Assembly (NCBI RefSeq): GCF_040567655.1
Contig: NZ_JBEXAC010000001.1
Location: 744,001-808,000 of the forward strand
From: Chitinophaga sp. H8
GTDB lineage: Bacteria; Bacteroidota; Bacteroidia; Chitinophagales; Chitinophagaceae
DNA length: 64,000 nucleotides
Reading direction: 5' to 3'
A model generated the notes under the pieces. The model was not told where the DNA came from, searched no databases, and saw only the letters and a list, made by a program, of their open reading frames with translations. Within the stretch, counting starts at the first letter, position 1; each line of letters starts with the position of its first letter. Position numbers and translations under genes: made by a program. Of the stretch, positions 8,656 through 17,600 are shown piece by piece.

Positions 8656-10258
8656 ATAACTTCACTTCAAATACTGCCACACCATTTGCTGGCAAGTCAA
8701 TGATCACTTCATCTGTATCTGCCTGCAGGGCAGCATTGCCATGAATGCTAAATATGTTTTTCCCCGTAACCCTTACTTTGGCATCCGTTGTATGGAGAGT
8801 GGCATGCTGTGCACTATCTGATAGATTCACTGCTACTACTGCCGCATGGTTGTCTTTATAACGGAGAAAGGATACTACCTGGTCATTATCATTTTTCAGG
8901 GTCTGATATTTACCCAGCCCAAGTGCCACATGGGTATTCCTTAAATGGATTAATGTTTTGTAGTAATTCCATAAAGAGTTAGGATCGTCTTTTTGTTCTT
9001 CCAGGGAAATGCCATCATTGGCTTTCATGTTCCTGGTATCCCACCAGGGGCCACTATCTTTATACCATAGGGCCATTCCTTTGCCGCTATCCGCTTTATA
9101 CCATTCAAACGCTTCACGTACCGGAATTTCATTAGCATCAGTCATGCCATATTCACCAGGTTTAGCGCCTCCTGTCATGCCTATTTCCTGACCATAGTAA
9201 ATAGCAGGCACGCCACCTATCAGGAGATTTAATGCAGCACCCACCTTTTCTTTTGCTACATTGTTTTTAACCACCTGGGCAAACCTGGGCATGTCATGAT
9301 TTTCAATAAATATTACCTGCTGTTTATTTTCAGGAGTAAGACCGAAGATCGTATCAGCCATGTTGTTAATCTCCTGCTTATTGAAATTGCGTATGGCAAA
9401 TGCCAGGCGAAATCCAAACACCCTGTCCACACCACCGTCTGTTAAATAATCAATGCCATAAGCACCCCAGCTAGCCTGTTCTGCTACAATGTTAAGATCC
9501 GGGTTTACCTGTTTCAGGCGCGTGATCAATGGCGTCCAGAACTCTTTAAACAGGTCTGTTAATTGTGGTTTGTTATCCAGGTGATCCATCATGTGATCAG
9601 AACGGAAGCCATCTACACCATCGTCAAATTTACCGTCGCCGTTAGGATCTACCCAGTATTTAAAAAGATCGTAATTGTATTCAAGCACTTCTTTGTTGCG
9701 CAGGTTCACGGTAGTGATACGGCGGGTTACGCCATCATATCCTTTTAGTCCCGTTAGCTCCATCACAATCGTAGAAGGCTTGGTTTGTGCAGAATCCTGG
9801 TACAAAATGTAATTGCTGTATTTGGATGATGGGTTATTGTAAGAGTCCTTGTACCATAAATGATCTTCCGTGACATACTGGGTTTCCATATCCATATAGA
9901 TCTTCATGCCACGTTTATGGATATCTTTTACCAGGTTAAGATAATCTTCCATAGTGCCATAGCGGGGATCTATTTTTTTAAAGTCACTGGCAAAGTAATT
10001 GTGGTAATAAACGGATTCGTATAACGGTACCATCAATATAGACGTAACGCCAAGTTCCTGCAGGTAATCCAGTTTTTCGCGCAAACCATTCAGGTCGCCA
10101 TGCTGGTCGCCGTTGCTGTCATAAAAACTACGCTGAAAAACATGATAAATCACTTCGCTATCATGTTTCTTTTCCGGTGCGGATGTTGTTTTACAGGCAT
10201 TAAAGGCGAGTATAAACGATACTGCACATATGGCCAGTTGGGTGGTTCTTTTTATCAT
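8654..10258 (-). CDS. GH13 alpha-amylase family lipoprotein
   Basis: This 534-residue protein has a lipoprotein signal (lipobox FNAC) and a GH13 barrel from residue 35 on. The nucleophile is Asp221 in GFRSDHMMDH, the acid/base Glu260 in NIVAEQ, and the transition-state stabiliser Asp322 in FIENHD. A C-terminal beta-sandwich (VVAVNLSDSAQHATL) closes it. Conserved region I is unusual: where most GH13 enzymes have DxxxNH, this one reads DMETQYVTED, without the His. It is probably anchored in the outer membrane or periplasm and cuts alpha-glucans into sugars for the convergent operon. The exact activity (amylase, neopullulanase or another) cannot be told. Confidence 0.85.
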   Translation of the reverse strand: MIKRTTQLAICAVSFILAFNACKTTSAPEKKHDSEVIYHVFQRSFYDSNGDQHGDLNGLREKLDYLQELGVTSILMVPLYESVYYHNYFASDFKKIDPRYGTMEDYLNLVKDIHKRGMKIYMDMETQYVTEDHLWYKDSYNNPSSKYSNYILYQDSAQTKPSTIVMELTGLKGYDGVTRRITTVNLRNKEVLEYNYDLFKYWVDPNGDGKFDDGVDGFRSDHMMDHLDNKPQLTDLFKEFWTPLITRLKQVNPDLNIVAEQASWGAYGIDYLTDGGVDRVFGFRLAFAIRNFNKQEINNMADTIFGLTPENKQQVIFIENHDMPRFAQVVKNNVAKEKVGAALNLLIGGVPAIYYGQEIGMTGGAKPGEYGMTDANEIPVREAFEWYKADSGKGMALWYKDSGPWWDTRNMKANDGISLEEQKDDPNSLWNYYKTLIHLRNTHVALGLGKYQTLKNDNDQVVSFLRYKDNHAAVVAVNLSDSAQHATLHTTDAKVRVTGKNIFSIHGNAALQADTDEVIIDLPANGVAVFEVKL

Positions 10259-10278
10259 AAACGGGATTTAAAATATAA

Positions 10279-10304
10279 GTGTACCCTATTTTAATAGGGT
10301 ACAC
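10279..10304. repeat. Perfect 26-bp palindrome upstream of the amylase gene
   Basis: GTGTACCCTATT at 10279-10290 is followed by TT and its exact reverse complement at 10293-10304. It begins 20 bases before the start of the leftward amylase gene and 122 bases past the stop of the next leftward gene. It could be an operator for the amylase or a terminator for the gene at 10427-11848; the T tract is poor, so an operator or RNA hairpin in the 5' leader is as likely. Confidence 0.5.
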
Positions 10305-10426
10305 ACCTTTAATTTAGCCCAAAATACGCTAACCACCCGAGGGGCAGCATGAAGAAATTGGCTTTAAAGTGGGGTATATTAGCTAAAGGATGGGAATTAG
10401 CGAAATAGCCCCAATTGCTGGTAACG

Positions 10427-11848
10427 CTATTTGGTAGTTGCTTTTTCTTTCCATTCTTTTAAAGCTGTTATCTCTTTTTGCTGCTGAATTAAATGTAATG
10501 TCAGCTCTTCAATTTTCTGTAATAACTTTTTATTCATTTCTCCAAGATCTAGCCCGTTTTTTTCGATTTCCTGTGCGGAAGGGATATTGGGGAGATGCTG
10601 ATGGTCCTTGATGTATGCTTCAATATCCGATAGTTGCGGGAGTTGATAGTTTTGAGCAAATACATAATCAGGCCATGAAGCTGCATCCATTGTTACCCTT
10701 ACTTTTTGTGCCAGGATTTCACCTTTTACAGACAGTTTAGATTGCGGATTTGCGGTACCGATACCAACTCCTTTTTCATTGATAGTAACAGCTGTTTGAT
10801 TATTCGCAGCAGTTCCGCCACTGAGTATGAGAGGTATAAATGTATTGGTGGTTCTGTTATATCCCATAACATGGGCATTGCCCCCGGATACACCCAGTTC
10901 TGCAGCAGGGCCGGTTGCAGTAGTGCCGGCTCCGGTTGCCCAGCCCTTAAACCTACCCTGAGCGGCAAGCTCCAGATTACCCATGCCATCTAATTTGGCT
11001 ACCTGCGTAATGCCTCCATACCATTTAAAGCTTTGCGTAATAGAGTTGCTGGGTACACTATGCCAAATGGCGCCATTCTCCATCCCCATTCCAAAATCAA
11101 CACTGGTTGCTGAAACAGCGGAATATAAACTGATTTTTGTACCAACACTTCTTGTTGTGAAAGCCGGTGCGCCGATACCAGCAGTTGCGTTGAAAGAGAT
11201 CAGGTTGGAAGTGCTGTTACTCAGGTTGAATAAACCTGTATTACTTTCCAGGGCACTGGCAGAAAGTGATAAACGGGTAGTAGTACCCGCCATTAAATGC
11301 GTGCTGCCATTTGCAGATGTCATATATAGGTCACTGTCACCAGTGTTGGATTTTCCTATATACCCTATCCTGGTGGTTCCATCAGATTCATAGAAGCCCA
11401 GGTAAGCTTGGTTCGTAACACCTGTGCCTGTCCCGGTTATGCCAGATAGGTTTGCCCCTCTGAACCCATTGCCCATATTCACTAATCCGGTAGATCTGTT
11501 AATGGTGAACGGCAAACTATTAAGCGTTCCTGCATCATCATACCGTCCAATAAAAAAATTACTTCCGGTATTGCCGGTTCCGGTTTCTGCGCCTGTCAGG
11601 CCGGTTGCCCATCGTCTGTTAGCATTGGAAGGTGTAGCAGGTGCGGTACTCCCACCATAATAAAGTGTATGAGCGGTATTGCCGGCTCCTGTACCTGCAG
11701 TGGTGCCAAGCAGGTTGGCTAGCCCCGTATTATTAATTCTGAAAACAGCTGCCTGTGCTGTTGCATTCTGGTTGTTAATATAGTCCTGACCATTAACTAT
11801 CAGCACAAAGGATAATAAAAAGAGCTGGATTGCAACAATTTTTTTCAT
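10427..11848 (-). CDS. Exported tail-fibre-like protein with conserved Bacteroidota C-terminal module
   Basis: This is a 473-residue protein with a Sec signal ending VNG-QDY. The long middle part is rich in Gly, Thr, Asn and Ser, with recurring phrases such as GLANLLGTT and GLVNMGNGF, like phage tail-fibre or autotransporter-type beta-helices. The end is a module often seen in Bacteroidota surface proteins: VGIGTANPQSKLSVKGEI, a WPDYVF segment, a HLPNIPSAQEIEKNGLDLGE segment, then a coiled coil of about 35 residues (LLQKIEELTLHLIQQQKEI). A trimeric surface fibre or adhesin is likely by analogy. The neighbours give no hint of function, and it appears to be transcribed alone. Confidence 0.6.
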   Translation of the reverse strand: MKKIVAIQLFLLSFVLIVNGQDYINNQNATAQAAVFRINNTGLANLLGTTAGTGAGNTAHTLYYGGSTAPATPSNANRRWATGLTGAETGTGNTGSNFFIGRYDDAGTLNSLPFTINRSTGLVNMGNGFRGANLSGITGTGTGVTNQAYLGFYESDGTTRIGYIGKSNTGDSDLYMTSANGSTHLMAGTTTRLSLSASALESNTGLFNLSNSTSNLISFNATAGIGAPAFTTRSVGTKISLYSAVSATSVDFGMGMENGAIWHSVPSNSITQSFKWYGGITQVAKLDGMGNLELAAQGRFKGWATGAGTTATGPAAELGVSGGNAHVMGYNRTTNTFIPLILSGGTAANNQTAVTINEKGVGIGTANPQSKLSVKGEILAQKVRVTMDAASWPDYVFAQNYQLPQLSDIEAYIKDHQHLPNIPSAQEIEKNGLDLGEMNKKLLQKIEELTLHLIQQQKEITALKEWKEKATTK

Positions 11849-11888
11849 AAGTTGAAGTATATATAGGGTATATTAATTAAGGTGTAAT

Positions 11889-12341
11889 TTATTGTTTAAC
11901 CATCGACTCACTTTCTTCCCTCACTTTTTTATTACCCGCAATATCAACGGATAATAATATACTGATCAATGCAGTGGCAATGCCTATAGGCAGCATAAAG
12001 TCTATTGAAAATTCATACACGCCTTTCATAAATATGTTGAATGAGTAGCCCTGATAATCTTCTATATAAAACTGAGAAACGGAGAGCCATGCTATTAAGG
12101 AAAGCAGCAGAAAAGTAGTGAGAAAACGGAATAGTACATGCGGTACTATCCAGGCCTTTCGTTCCAGGTAGGTTACAAGATAGCATAACAGGATAGCCAC
12201 CAAAAATACCAAAGGGAGGAAGCTAAGCATAAACATGCCGCCATAACCACCCATATCTTTCCGCGAGAAAATGGTGAATAGGTATACGATGGTTGTTATA
12301 AACCCGATGAAAGCCGCTTTTTTAAATGATAAAGGACGCAT
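11889..12341 (-). CDS. Unknown integral membrane protein, four predicted helices
   Basis: I do not recognise this 150-residue protein. It has four hydrophobic segments (about residues 8-24, 33-58, 68-92 and 108-128), a basic start MRPLSFKKA and a charged C-terminal tail. Its ATG overlaps the stop codon of the upstream gene by one base (TAATG), so the two are translationally coupled and probably work together in the inner membrane. No enzyme motif is visible. Confidence 0.55.
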   Translation of the reverse strand: MRPLSFKKAAFIGFITTIVYLFTIFSRKDMGGYGGMFMLSFLPLVFLVAILLCYLVTYLERKAWIVPHVLFRFLTTFLLLSLIAWLSVSQFYIEDYQGYSFNIFMKGVYEFSIDFMLPIGIATALISILLSVDIAGNKKVREESESMVKQ

Positions 12342-13345
12342 TACTTTATTTTAGGTTGAACAACGTAATATTTTCTCAGGCTATCTGTCAATATGCCAAA
12401 TTGAAGCTGACTGTTTGTATAATAATTCAGTTGATTGTTATAACGTTTGGTGCCTTTTAAATTATCACCCATCATTAGCACATTCCCTTTTATCCTGAGG
12501 GTATCTGTTTTTATGATAAGGTTTATATAGCCGGTTCCAAACCAGGAGTCAGGGCTGCCCAGCTGGTATTGTTTATAGAATTTATCCAGGTAAATAGTCT
12601 GGCCTGATTTATCAAACCCGGTATCTGGTGGTACCATATTGGGCAGCAGGTTAGTTTCGGGCAATTCATCCGTTTTATAGCGATACAGGTCCTTGCCAAA
12701 CAACGCATACCACTTATTGTTTTTAAGGAATAAAACCTCATCTGTTTTATGCTGGTAGGCGTCGCTGTTATGCTCCCATAAGCGGCTGTATCTCACAAAA
12801 TGTACCTGGCTGGCTGTTTCAGTAAGTTGATAGAACCGGCTTTGTAGCGTAAGGCTATCTAATTTAAGATCATTGTTAATGGGGATGTAGGATTGCCTGG
12901 CTGTATCGCCATTTAATATCCAGGAATAATAATAATGTGGGTGAATGAGGTAGCCGTTGCTTAACTGTAGATATTCATTTGATGAAGCCATAGAATCAAT
13001 AAGATGACCTGAAGTATCAAACCTGTAATAGGTGTTGATATGAGCTGGCTGGTTTTCATCTGTGGTGGAATAAACCATGGTAATTTGCTCCTTTGGGTAA
13101 TAGTGGGGAGGGGCAAAGGTAACATTGTCGATATTATGAGGAAACAGGCGTTTTATTTCATAGTTAGCCGATGCTATAGGTTCATCTAATGATTTGTAAG
13201 CAGCATATTTAGCAGGCAACGCTGGTTGGGTGATCGCATTTCTAAACATGAAATGATATAATATATTCCCTGCAAAACAGAGGATAAGTATTAGTATCAC
13301 TAACAGGTTTCTCGTATAAGCGTTTGATTTTATCTCGATGGGCAT
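12341..13345 (-). CDS. Unknown membrane-anchored periplasmic protein
   Basis: The frame is open from a TTG at 13372, but the ATG at 13345 gives a normal short N-terminus MPIEIKSN before a single hydrophobic anchor (residues about 12-32). The remaining 300 residues have many Tyr and Asn residues and alternating beta-like patterns (HYYYSWILNGDTARQSYIP, KNNKWYALFGKDLYRYKT), with no family that I can name. It should face the periplasm. It is coupled to the four-helix membrane protein gene that follows; the pair may form one membrane complex of unknown role. Confidence 0.55.
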   Translation of the reverse strand: MPIEIKSNAYTRNLLVILILILCFAGNILYHFMFRNAITQPALPAKYAAYKSLDEPIASANYEIKRLFPHNIDNVTFAPPHYYPKEQITMVYSTTDENQPAHINTYYRFDTSGHLIDSMASSNEYLQLSNGYLIHPHYYYSWILNGDTARQSYIPINNDLKLDSLTLQSRFYQLTETASQVHFVRYSRLWEHNSDAYQHKTDEVLFLKNNKWYALFGKDLYRYKTDELPETNLLPNMVPPDTGFDKSGQTIYLDKFYKQYQLGSPDSWFGTGYINLIIKTDTLRIKGNVLMMGDNLKGTKRYNNQLNYYTNSQLQFGILTDSLRKYYVVQPKIK

Positions 13346-13661
13346 ACGGGCTATGGGTAAAACAAGTAACAATAATACTAATTATTCTCTCATTTAAGTA
13401 TGTTGCTCTTTTTTTATATCTTGCAGGTCAAGTAAATACAGACATGAACTTTCGTTTTTTCTCTAATACTCCTCCGCCAGTTGTTTTGCAGACAAAATAA
13501 CCGGCAATTTCCAGCTGCAGATAATAAGCCCTTGTAAACAGGGGCGTAATCCCGTGTTCCTGCTCAGGTCAATCAGATCCGGTTGTTTTCGTTTGCACCA
13601 AATTGTTGGCAGGTTATTTACCTGACCATTGTTGCATTATTTATACTAACAACCGGAAACA
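13346..13661. other. Intergenic region and leader ahead of the EamA transporter gene
   Basis: These 316 bases separate a leftward and a rightward gene and so should hold two promoters; I see no convincing TTTG/TAnnTTTG pair. Two small hairpins are visible on the + side: 13528-13545 (GCCCTTGT/ACAGGGGC, one G-T pair) and 13610-13624 (CAGGT/ACCTG). They could belong to a structured 5' leader, but I cannot match a known riboswitch class. Confidence 0.3.
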
Positions 13662-14561
13662 ATGAATAAATATATATTGATGGTATTTACCGGAGCATGT
13701 AGTTTCGGTATACTGTCCACTTTTGTGAAATTAGCTTACCGCGAAGGGTATACCCCTGCGGAGATCTCATTTTCCCAGGCTTTTATTGGCATGGGCATAT
13801 TATGGCTCTTGGTTTTTATACAGGAACGCCGTAGGTCCGGCATGGCTGCGGATCAGATAATAGCTATCCCTTGGTGGCCGTTGCTGCTCACCGGGGCAGC
13901 TATAGGATGGACAACTTATGTGTACTATGTAGCTGTTCATTATATCCCGGCCTCCGTAGCTATCGTAATACTGATGCAGTTTACCTGGATCAGTATGTTG
14001 CTGGAGTGGTGTTTTTTTAATAAAAAGCCTGTAGCCAGCCAGTTAGTTGTAACTGTTGTGATCTTGAGTGGCACACTCATGGCGGGGGGATGGCTAAATA
14101 CCCGGGCAGGGAATCTTTCCACTACGGGAATATTATATGCGCTGGGAGCTGCGCTGCTCTACGCTGTTTATATAGTAGCCAATAGCCGTTTGAGTAGCCA
14201 GGTGTCCCCTTTAAAAAAGAGTGCCGTGATGATGATGGGCTCTTCCATAGGTATTTTTGTGGTAAATGCCAGCAGTCTGGCCACCAGCACACATACTGAT
14301 GTGAGCCTAATAAAATGGGCGGTGTTCCTGGCCATATTTGGTACTGTAATCCCTCCAGTATTGTTTGCCAGAGGAATTCCTAAAGCAGGTGTGGGGGTAA
14401 GTGCTATCCTGATGACGGCAGAATTGCCAGTGGCTGTGATCTGCTCACATTTTGTACTGAGTGAAGAAGTGGGAGTAGTACAGTGGCTGGGGATTGTAGT
14501 CATGCTTTTAGCTATCGTATTATTAAATGTACAGAAGATGAAATATTTGAAAAGGGGATGA
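13662..14561 (+). CDS. EamA/DMT-family transporter
   Basis: This 299-residue inner-membrane protein has ten hydrophobic segments in two repeated halves of five, the EamA (DMT superfamily) layout. The first half begins MNKYILMVFTGACSFGILSTFVK and the second around residue 155 (GILYALGAALLYAVYIVAN). Each half ends in the typical Gly-rich helices. The family exports amino acids, metabolites or nucleotides; no substrate can be read here. It stands 42 bases ahead of the helicase gene and may share its transcript. Confidence 0.85.
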   Translation: MNKYILMVFTGACSFGILSTFVKLAYREGYTPAEISFSQAFIGMGILWLLVFIQERRRSGMAADQIIAIPWWPLLLTGAAIGWTTYVYYVAVHYIPASVAIVILMQFTWISMLLEWCFFNKKPVASQLVVTVVILSGTLMAGGWLNTRAGNLSTTGILYALGAALLYAVYIVANSRLSSQVSPLKKSAVMMMGSSIGIFVVNASSLATSTHTDVSLIKWAVFLAIFGTVIPPVLFARGIPKAGVGVSAILMTAELPVAVICSHFVLSEEVGVVQWLGIVVMLLAIVLLNVQKMKYLKRG

Positions 14562-14603
14562 TGGCAGAATACCTATTTTTACAGCTCATGCAGCTATTGG
14601 GTA

Positions 14604-17600
14604 ATGTATAACGAAGCTTTTTACTTAAAACAATACGAAACACAGGATGAACCTGCCAGACTGGTGATGGATATATTATCCATATATGTGTCTCCACTGG
14701 ACAGGTCCACCCTATACAATACAGTAATAGCATTCCGGGATCTTACGCCTAAGATGATCTCGGAAATTATGCAGCATTTAGCAGGCGCCAGGCTCGTAAG
14801 TGTGAATGTAGTGGGCAATTACGTGCTGGCGCCTGAACTGGTGTTTATCCTGTTTCCCCTGAATGTAAAACGGGAGGAATATCTTCCTGTGCTGGACCAG
14901 TCACGCAGCAGGCGGGGATCTATATATAGTAACAGCAACCGGTTGTTGGAAATACAACATCTGCTGACTACTTTTTTTACCGGCAACCGGGACTTATTGC
15001 TCCAGCCGATACAGAAAATGGAGCTGGAATTGGAAGAATATGAGCCTTTCCTGTTTTATCTCCTGTATTATCCCGTTTATGCACCATTACTCCGCCTTTT
15101 TAGTGAGCAAAGTATGCTGAAACTCTATCAGGGCGCAGTGCGGTACAATCTGCTAAAGATGCCACCCATTGCTATACTGGAGCAGTTTCAGGCCATAGCG
15201 TCCGGTTATATAAATGGACAGGAGCTACAGGTAGCAGAACTGCCGGTATTGAAAGAGGCTTTTCAACAAATACCCGTGCAGGCTGGTACTGATATGCCCG
15301 ATAGCTTTTATGCCCGTGCAGTAGTTTTTTTATATGATGGTGCAACAGATCAGGCATTGACAGCCTTTGAGCAGGGGATTAAAGTACAACGGCGTACAGA
15401 TAAGAAGAACAGCATACCGGTATCCCCGGTATTCGCTTTTTACTACGCACTCACCCTTACCTTGTTGCCAGAAGAGAAGGGTAACGTGCTCATCGCAAAA
15501 ATTGTGGCTGCTTATGAACGTAAACTGTTTCCGCAGATTACTCCTGCGATCAGTTTATTGCATTTGCATAATGGCAGAAAGGAGAAGGCGGAAAATCTGT
15601 TGCAGGTAATACTGGATGCCAACCAAAAACATGCAGAGCATAACCTGTTAGGTTATTTATCGCTGATAGGATTACAACTGCTGCATCCCAAAAGTAAGTT
15701 GCTGCTGATATATAACACCACCGCAAAGGTATTGCTGAACCTGGCTATTACGCATGAATACAGGCTGCTGACGTATGAATACCTGTATCTTTTTGCAGCA
15801 GATGACTACCTTGGTTATGAACAGGTATTTGCTGCAATAGCCAGTTCAATGGGCAAAAGCCCGGTGTTTTCCCGTATGCAAAAAACACCTGACTGGGAGC
15901 GGCTGCTGAATACGCTGCTGATTACCAGTGAAGGAAAAACCAAAAAAGAAAAAGAGTTGGCGGTATGCAGGGTGATCTACCTGGTAGACCTTGACCGCTG
16001 GAGTATACAGCCGGCTTCACAGGTAGCCCTGGGGGATAGCGGCTGGGCCACGGGAAAAGGCGTGGCATTGAAAAAACTGAAAGAAGGCAAAGTGGAAGGG
16101 ATGACAGAACAGGATGTCAGGATAGCAGCAACTGTTCAGCGGGATAATAGTTTTAATTACAGCACGGAAACATATTCATTTGAAGAAAACGTATGGCAGG
16201 AGCTGGCAGGGCACCCCTATCTGTTTTTAATGAGCGACCCTGCTGTGCCGGTAGAGGTGGTGAAGGCTGCGCCGGAGCTTTTTGTGAACAAAACAGACAA
16301 AGGATATATTTTCAGTACCAACATCCATGAAAATACGAATGGCTTGTTGCTGGTAAAAGAAACGGATACCAGGGCAAAAGTGATTAAGCTGACTGCCCGC
16401 CAGCGGACTTTACTGCAAACTATCCGGCAGATTCCGGTAGTACCGGTAACGGGTAAGGATAAACTCCTGGAGGTACTGCGTAATATTGGAGCGCATATTA
16501 CGGTACACTCCGATCTGGGCGGTAGCAGCGGGAGTATAAAAATGCTGGAAGCAGATGCCCGCATCTGCATAAAGCTGCTGCCACTGGGAGATACCCTGAA
16601 AGCGGAGCTTTTTGTGCGGCCTTTCAGCAGTGTACCTCCTTATTGCAAACCTGGTATAGGAGCAAGAAATATTATCGGTACGGTGAATGGCGTACGTTAT
16701 CAGGCAACGAGGGACCTGGAAAAAGAAACCGCAAATGCCCACCAGCTGATAGCCTACATTCAGGAACAGGTAGTGCAGGAAGTAAGAGAAGATCACCTGA
16801 TTTTTGAAGACCCACTGGATTGTTTGCACTTGTTGGAAGTGATTAAACGGTATCCCGAATTGGTGGTGGCAGAATGGCCGGAAGGCGAACGCTTTAAAAT
16901 CAGGCAGCAGGCGGGATTTGAACATTTACATATTTCTCTAAAGGCAAATGATTACTGGTTTACCTGTGAGGGAACATTGCAGGTGGATGAAGTAACTGTG
17001 CTGTCTATTAAGGAACTGCTGGATGTTATCAGCACAAGCAGCAGCCGGTTTGTACCGCTGGGGAATGGTGATTATCTGGCTTTGAGCGGTGAACTGCGTA
17101 GAAGACTGCAGGAGCTGGCCAGCATTGCTGTAACTACCCACAACGGTATAAAGATACACCAGTTTGCTGCTCCGCTGGCAGAGGAATTATTAGCGCAGGC
17201 AGGGAGTATGACAACAGATAAAACCTGGCAATCATTCCGGCAAAAGTGGGAGGCTGCGCAGGAATTATCCCCCAAGGTGCCTGCTACCTTACAAACTACT
17301 TTACGTCCCTACCAGGAAGAAGGATTCCGTTGGATGGTGCATCTGGCAGGCTGGGGGGCGGGGGCCTGCCTGGCCGATGATATGGGCCTGGGTAAAACCA
17401 TTCAGGCCATTGCCATCCTGTTGCACCGTGCCAGTGAAGGGCCAGCATTGGTAGTATGTCCGGCTTCCCTGGTACCTAACTGGACCAGCGAACTGACCCG
17501 GTTTGCACCTTCTCTGCAGGTGGTGCTTTTAAATGGGGCGCACCGTGCTAAAACACTTCAGGCGGCAGCAGCATTTGACGTGGTGATCACTACCTACGGA

